NCBI GenBank assembly: GCA_050731755.1
Contig: JBOHPP010000056.1
Span: 1-9,685 of the forward strand
Length of the DNA stretch: 9,685 bases
Reading direction: 5' to 3'
DNA from: JBOHPP01 sp050731755
GTDB taxonomy: Bacteria > Methylomirabilota > Methylomirabilia > Rokubacteriales > CSP1-6
Both the position numbers and the translations under genes were made by a program. Shown here piece after piece: positions 6,290 to 9,685 of the stretch (position 1 is its first letter; each line of letters starts with the position of its first letter). A model generated the notes under the pieces. The model ran no database searches, was not told the origin of the DNA, and was given only the letters and a program-made list of their open reading frames with translations.

Positions 6290-7117
6290 TCACCTCCCCT
6301 CAGGAAGCGCGGCCGGCCGGGGCCAAGCGATTCGAACCACCGGGCGCCCGCGCCCCGCGCCGTGATCGACGACGACGGCGCAGCCGTACACGCGCTCGAG
6401 TAGAGTTGCGTCGAGGACCTCGGCGGGCGCGCCCAGCCGGGCCAGGCGGCCCTCGTGGAGGAGGAGCAGCCGGTCGGCGACCTCGCCGGCGAGGTTCAGA
6501 TCGTGGGAGACGAGCAGCACGGTCACGCCGCGCTCGCGGTTGACCCGGCGCAGGAGGCCGACGCACTCGACCTGGTAGCGCAGATCGAGGTGGGCCGTCG
6601 GTTCGTCCAGGACGAGCAGCCGCGGCTCCTGGGCCAGCGCTCGAGCCATGATGACTCGCTGGCGCTCACCGCCGCTGAGACTCTCCACCGGAGCGTCGGC
6701 CAACTCCTCCACGCCTGTCAGCGCCATGGCCTCGCGGGCTACGGCAACGTCGTCGGCAGTCTCGAAGAAGCGGCGCGGGGCGTGAGGGTAGCGTCCCATC
6801 AGGACGACCTGACGGACGGTGAAGGGCAGGCCCGGCGGGACGTCCTGGGGGACGACGGCGACGTGGCGCGCCAGTTCCCAGCGCGTGAGCCGCGTCAGCG
6901 GCGTGCCGTCCAGACGGATCTCGCCGCGCGCGGGCTCCAGCACCTTCGTGAGCAGGCGGATGAGCGTCGTCTTGCCGGCGCTGTTGGGACCGATCACGCC
7001 TAGAATCTCGCCGGCGGCCATGCCGAGACTCAGACCCGACAGCGCGAACGGGCGGCCCGGCCGCTCGCTGGCCGGATAGCGAAAGTCGACACCGGCCAGC
7101 TCGACCAGCGGCGTCAC
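6290..7117 (-). CDS. btuD: Cobalamin ABC transporter ATPase BtuD
   Basis: A 275-residue ATP-binding subunit that powers BtuC. The start is GTG at 7117, overlapping the btuC stop as GTGA; the open frame extends far upstream but only as an overlap inside btuC. The nucleotide-binding domain is complete: Walker A GPNSAGKT at 43-50 (family consensus GPNGAGKT, here with Ser at the fourth place, still fitting GxxxxGKT), Q-loop Gln91, ABC signature LSGGERQR at 147-154, Walker B LLVLDEP with Glu172, D-loop AHLD and H-loop His205. LMGRYPHAPRRF at 106-117 is a segment usual in FecE/BtuD/FhuC-type ATPases. The C-terminal 25 residues or so are rich in Gly, Arg and Pro and look unstructured. The gene ends about 20 nt before the riboswitch core, leaving no obvious room for a separate promoter after its stop. 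Confidence 0.95.
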   Translation of the reverse strand: MTPLVELAGVDFRYPASERPGRPFALSGLSLGMAAGEILGVIGPNSAGKTTLIRLLTKVLEPARGEIRLDGTPLTRLTRWELARHVAVVPQDVPPGLPFTVRQVVLMGRYPHAPRRFFETADDVAVAREAMALTGVEELADAPVESLSGGERQRVIMARALAQEPRLLVLDEPTAHLDLRYQVECVGLLRRVNRERGVTVLLVSHDLNLAGEVADRLLLLHEGRLARLGAPAEVLDATLLERVYGCAVVVDHGAGRGRPVVRIAWPRPAALPEGR

Positions 7118-8130
7118 AGGCCGCCCCGTGTGCGTGTCCGCAGCATATAGACGAAGAACGGCGCGCCGCAGAACGACGTGATGACTCCCACCGACAGCTC
7201 GGCCGGCGCCACGATGTTGCGGGCCAGCGTGTCGGCGGCGAGGAGGAAGCCGCCCCCGGCCAGCAACGCGGTGGGGACGAGCAGGCGGTTGTCGGGACCC
7301 AGCAGCATCCGGAGGACGTGCGGCACGACCAGGCCGACGAAGCCGATGGGACCGGTGAAGGCGACCACGCTGGCGGTCAGCAGCGCCGAGCCCAGGAAGA
7401 CGCGAAGCTTCAGACGCTCGGCGTCGACGCCAAGCTGCAGCGCCGTCTCCTCGCCGAGCGCCAGCACGTTGAGCCGCCGCGCCTGAGCCAGGATGAGCCA
7501 GAACCCCAGCGCGGCGAGCGTGGTGAAGAGGGCCAGCGGGCCCGGCGCGATGGGGCCGACGTTGCCGAGGAGCCAGTGCACGATACCGCCCAGCCGATTG
7601 ATGTCGACCAGCGACGTCAGCACGGTGGTGGCCGAGGCGAAGAAGATGCCCACGATGACGCCGGCCAGGAGCAGCGTCTGGATGGGCAGCACGCCGCCGG
7701 TGGAGGCGATGAGGTACACGCACACGCCGGCCAGGAGCGCCCCGGCGAAGCCGAACAGCGTGAGCCGGAGCGCCCCGCCGAGGCCGCCGCCGTCTCCCAG
7801 GAGCTGTCCGATCACGACACCAAAGGCCGCCCCGCTCGACACGCCCAGCACGGATGGCTCGGCCAGCGGATTGCGGGTGAGGGCCTGAAAGCCGACGCCG
7901 GCCACTGCCAGCGCGCCACCGGCCACGGCCGCCGCAGCGATGCGGGGCAGGCGCAAGCTCAGGACCACTACACTCTCGGTCGACCCGGCGGCCGTGCGGC
8001 CGGTTAGCACCTCGAGCACGGTGGCCGGCGCCAGGCGCGCGCTGCCGAGGAAGATCGCCACCGCGACCAGGCTCACCAGGCCGGCGGCGAACAGAGCCAA
8101 GACGAGCAGCAGCCGCCCGGCGTGGGTCAC
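7114..8130 (-). CDS. btuC: Cobalamin ABC transporter permease BtuC (FecCD family)
   Basis: A 338-residue inner-membrane permease, the usual length for the FecCD/BtuC family, expected to have about ten membrane helices and to act as a homodimer with BtuD. It begins with GTG at 8130 in a GTGA overlap with btuF; a weak GAGG lies 7 nt upstream. The first helix spans about residues 7-29. Family motifs appear in order: LSLRLPR at 57-63; GGALAVAGVGFQ at 71-82, then NPLAEPSVLGVSSGAA at 87-102; IVHWLLGN at 183-190; GPIGFVGLVVPHVLR at 260-274; and the terminal ELSVGVITSFCGAPFFVYML at 311-330. The GPIGFVGL...PH region is where the cytoplasmic coupling helices engage the ATPase. No frameshift or missing segment was seen. 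Cobalamin rather than Fe-siderophore specificity is inferred from context. Confidence 0.94.
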   Translation of the reverse strand: MTHAGRLLLVLALFAAGLVSLVAVAIFLGSARLAPATVLEVLTGRTAAGSTESVVVLSLRLPRIAAAAVAGGALAVAGVGFQALTRNPLAEPSVLGVSSGAAFGVVIGQLLGDGGGLGGALRLTLFGFAGALLAGVCVYLIASTGGVLPIQTLLLAGVIVGIFFASATTVLTSLVDINRLGGIVHWLLGNVGPIAPGPLALFTTLAALGFWLILAQARRLNVLALGEETALQLGVDAERLKLRVFLGSALLTASVVAFTGPIGFVGLVVPHVLRMLLGPDNRLLVPTALLAGGGFLLAADTLARNIVAPAELSVGVITSFCGAPFFVYMLRTRTRGGL

Positions 8131-9020
8131 GGAAACGCCTCGGGGTGAATGGCCCGGGCGAGCTGCTCGAGCCCCTCCACGATGCGCGGGCCGTAGCGGT
8201 GCAGAATGTTGCCGTCGACGGCGTACACGCGCCCGTTCTGGACCGCCGGCAGGTTTCCCAGCCGGTCCCACTGCTCGCGCGGGAGGGGGCCAGAGCCGGT
8301 GCCGTGGCGCGCCAGCATGATGACCTCGGGAGCGCGCGCCACCGCTGCCTCGAGGCTGAAGCGCGGATAGTCGCTCGGCTCCACGGCGGTGATGCTCTCG
8401 CCGCCGGCCAACGCGATCAGCTCGGTGACGATGGCGTCACGACCCGGCACGATGAGGGGTTCGGGCCAGAGGACGTAGAGCACGCGCGGCCGGCGGTAGG
8501 GCCTCACCGCCTTGACCACGGCCTCGATCCGCTGCTCGAGCCGGGCGCGGAGCGAGACGACGGCGGCCTGACGTTCGGTCAGTTCGCCGAGCCGGGCGGC
8601 GACGTCCATCACGTGGGTCACGCGGCTGGCGTGGACGAGGTACACGGGAATGCCGAGCCGTCGGAGCTGACCGACGATCTCCTGGCGATTGCCGGAGTCC
8701 GTGGCGATGACGACGTCGGGCCTGAGCGTCGCGATCGTCTCCAGGCTGGGCGCCAGCATGCCGCCGACGCTCGGCTTCTGCCGGGCCGCCGGCGGGAAGT
8801 CACAGTAATCCGTCACGCCCACCAACCGCGCCTCGCCGCCGAGCGCGAAGATCAGCTCGGTGGCGCTCGGGACGAGGGACACGATGCGCCGGGGCGACGC
8901 CGGCAGGACGACTTCGCGCCCCAGCATGTCGAGGTACGTCACCGCCCCGGCCGGGGCCGCGCCCAGGACGAAAGCGAGCGCCGCCAGCGCGAGCCGGCCG
9001 GGTCGACGCGGGGCTAGCAC
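8127..9020 (-). CDS. btuF: Periplasmic cobalamin-binding protein BtuF
   Basis: A 297-residue substrate-binding protein of the cobalamin ABC importer. The start is the GTG at 9020-9018, chosen because AGGGGAG (9034-9028) lies 7 nt upstream and a signal peptide follows at once: a basic n-region (RRPGR), a hydrophobic core at 10-21 and an AGA|V cleavage site after residue 26. No lipobox cysteine is present, so a soluble periplasmic protein is expected. The mature part opens with DMLGREVVLP and RIVSLVPSATELIFALG, typical of the BtuF/FecB fold, and PDVVIATDSGN follows at 101-111. Glu94 (in PSLETIATLRPD) and Glu224 (in FSLEAAVARAP) sit where BtuF has its two acidic residues that dock on BtuC arginines. 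The stop TGA overlaps the btuC GTG as GTGA. Sequence alone would also allow a haem- or siderophore-binding relative; the riboswitch and neighbouring cob genes point to cobalamin. Confidence 0.93.
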   Translation of the reverse strand: MLAPRRPGRLALAALAFVLGAAPAGAVTYLDMLGREVVLPASPRRIVSLVPSATELIFALGGEARLVGVTDYCDFPPAARQKPSVGGMLAPSLETIATLRPDVVIATDSGNRQEIVGQLRRLGIPVYLVHASRVTHVMDVAARLGELTERQAAVVSLRARLEQRIEAVVKAVRPYRRPRVLYVLWPEPLIVPGRDAIVTELIALAGGESITAVEPSDYPRFSLEAAVARAPEVIMLARHGTGSGPLPREQWDRLGNLPAVQNGRVYAVDGNILHRYGPRIVEGLEQLARAIHPEAFP

Positions 9021-9685
9021 GAGAGCTCTCCCCTGGCCTGGGCGCAGGCCTCGACGAAGCCGCGGGCGAGCGCCGGGTTGGAGCCGAAGTGTAGATGGAC
9101 GTACGACAAGAGCGCGCGGGCCACGAGATAGCCTTCGCGGCGCTCGCCATCGCGACGCTCCAGACGGTAGACCCGCGGCACCGTGTCCGGTACCGGATCG
9201 AGCGTCGAGAAGTGGAACTCGTGGCCGCGAGCCACGGTGCCGGCTGCCCCCAGAGGTGTCGCCTCGGTGAATCGGACTTCGGTATACCCGAGTGAAAGCC
9301 GTCGCGGCACCAGGTGAACGTCGGCGGGGAGCACGCCGACCATGCGGTGCGGCACCCCGTCCATGTCCTCGAGCGTCCGGGCCAGGTACATCAGTCCGCC
9401 GCACTCGGCGTACACCGGCCGGCCCGTGGCCACGAACTCGAACACCGCCTTGAGCACCGGAGCGTTTTCGCTGAGCCGGCGAACGTGAAGCTCGGGGTAG
9501 CCGCCCCCGAAGTACAGCCCTTCGACGTCGGGCACGGTGGGGTCGGTCAGCGGGCTCCAGAACACCAACTCGGCGCCGGCGGCGCGCAGCAGCGCGAGGT
9601 TGTCCGGATAGTAGAACTGAAAGGCGGCGTCGTGGGCGACGCCAATTCTGCATCGGAGGGGGCCTCGACGGCCCCTTCCGAGACC
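9014..9685 (-). CDS. cobB: Cobyrinic acid a,c-diamide synthase, C-terminal glutaminase part (5' end off window)
   Basis: This is the 3' part of cobB/cbiA, an ATP- and glutamine-dependent cytoplasmic enzyme that amidates the a and c carboxylates of cobyrinic acid (or its cobalt-containing form). The frame is open from the right window edge, leaving 223 visible residues; the N-terminal ATP-binding half is outside. Visible residues 14-45 (RIGVAHDAAFQFYYPDN, then LLRAAGAEL) form the usual start of the type 1 glutaminase domain. The nucleophile is Cys95 in the motif YAECGGLMYL. A GHEFHFS motif follows, and the catalytic-histidine region SYVHLHF lies at about 194-200, so the visible domain looks intact. 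The stop TAG overlaps the btuF start by 7 nt (GTGCTAG), so the two genes are probably translationally coupled. The TTG at 9568-9566 is an internal codon, not the start. The FYYPDN and SYVHLHF motifs separate this gene from CobQ. Confidence in the family is high; whether cobalt is already inserted in its substrate cannot be told. Confidence 0.95.
   Translation of the reverse strand, partial: GLGRGRRGPLRCRIGVAHDAAFQFYYPDNLALLRAAGAELVFWSPLTDPTVPDVEGLYFGGGYPELHVRRLSENAPVLKAVFEFVATGRPVYAECGGLMYLARTLEDMDGVPHRMVGVLPADVHLVPRRLSLGYTEVRFTEATPLGAAGTVARGHEFHFSTLDPVPDTVPRVYRLERRDGERREGYLVARALLSYVHLHFGSNPALARGFVEACAQARGELSC

Noticed and set aside
6290..7723. 477-codon minus-strand frame containing btuD with a long N-terminal part
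   Set aside because: The first 200 or so codons lie inside btuC in a different frame and look like GC-rich noise; the GTGA overlap at 7117 is the natural start.
8127..9653. 508-codon minus-strand frame containing btuF with a long N-terminal part
   Set aside because: The upstream portion overlaps cobB in another frame and is Arg-rich; the signal peptide and ribosome site place the btuF start at 9020.

Overview
This is a GC-rich window (roughly 70% G+C by eye) in which every supportable gene lies on the minus strand, so transcription runs from high to low coordinates. TonB, a BtuB-type outer-membrane receptor and a periplasmic binding protein without a lipobox indicate a didermic (Gram-negative-type) bacterium. 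The composition and mix of genes would suit an uncultured soil or sediment lineage such as Rokubacteria/Methylomirabilota or a deltaproteobacterium-like group, but that placement is a guess.

The window is one cobalamin (vitamin B12) uptake, remodelling and late-synthesis cluster, cut at both ends. In transcription order: cobB/cbiA (3' part, 9685-9014), btuF (9020-8127), btuC (8130-7114), btuD (7117-6290), a cobalamin riboswitch (about 6266-6070), btuB (6030-3946), cbiZ (3929-3276), tonB (3279-2353), cobQ/cbiP (2342-936) and cbiB/cobD (939-1, running off the left edge). Genes overlap by 4-7 nt or lie 10-16 nt apart. The only real intergenic gap (6031-6289) is almost filled by the riboswitch and its expression platform.

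Functionally, BtuB and the operon's own TonB would take corrinoids across the outer membrane, BtuF would bind them in the periplasm, and BtuCD would pump them into the cytoplasm. CbiZ would strip adenosylcobinamide back to adenosylcobyric acid, and CbiB would rebuild the aminopropanol(-phosphate) arm for a new lower ligand. CobB and CobQ are the a,c-diamide and the b,d,e,g-tetraamide amidating enzymes of the de novo route. The riboswitch places btuB and the downstream genes under coenzyme-B12 control.

The point most worth a second look is cobQ. Its frame is open to a family-like C terminus, but about 40 residues near the end do not look like CobQ and the glutaminase GTYxHG histidine motif is absent from all frames. 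A 48-nt block (1072-1119) reads as CobQ-like protein only on the opposite strand, and the adjoining block reads as CobQ-like only in another frame. This suggests a micro-inversion with a deletion and a compensating frameshift, or an assembly error, hidden inside an intact-looking ORF. The following gene, cbiB, has only CTG as a well-placed start, in a CTGA overlap. No wholly new system was seen; the cluster is made of recognised families.
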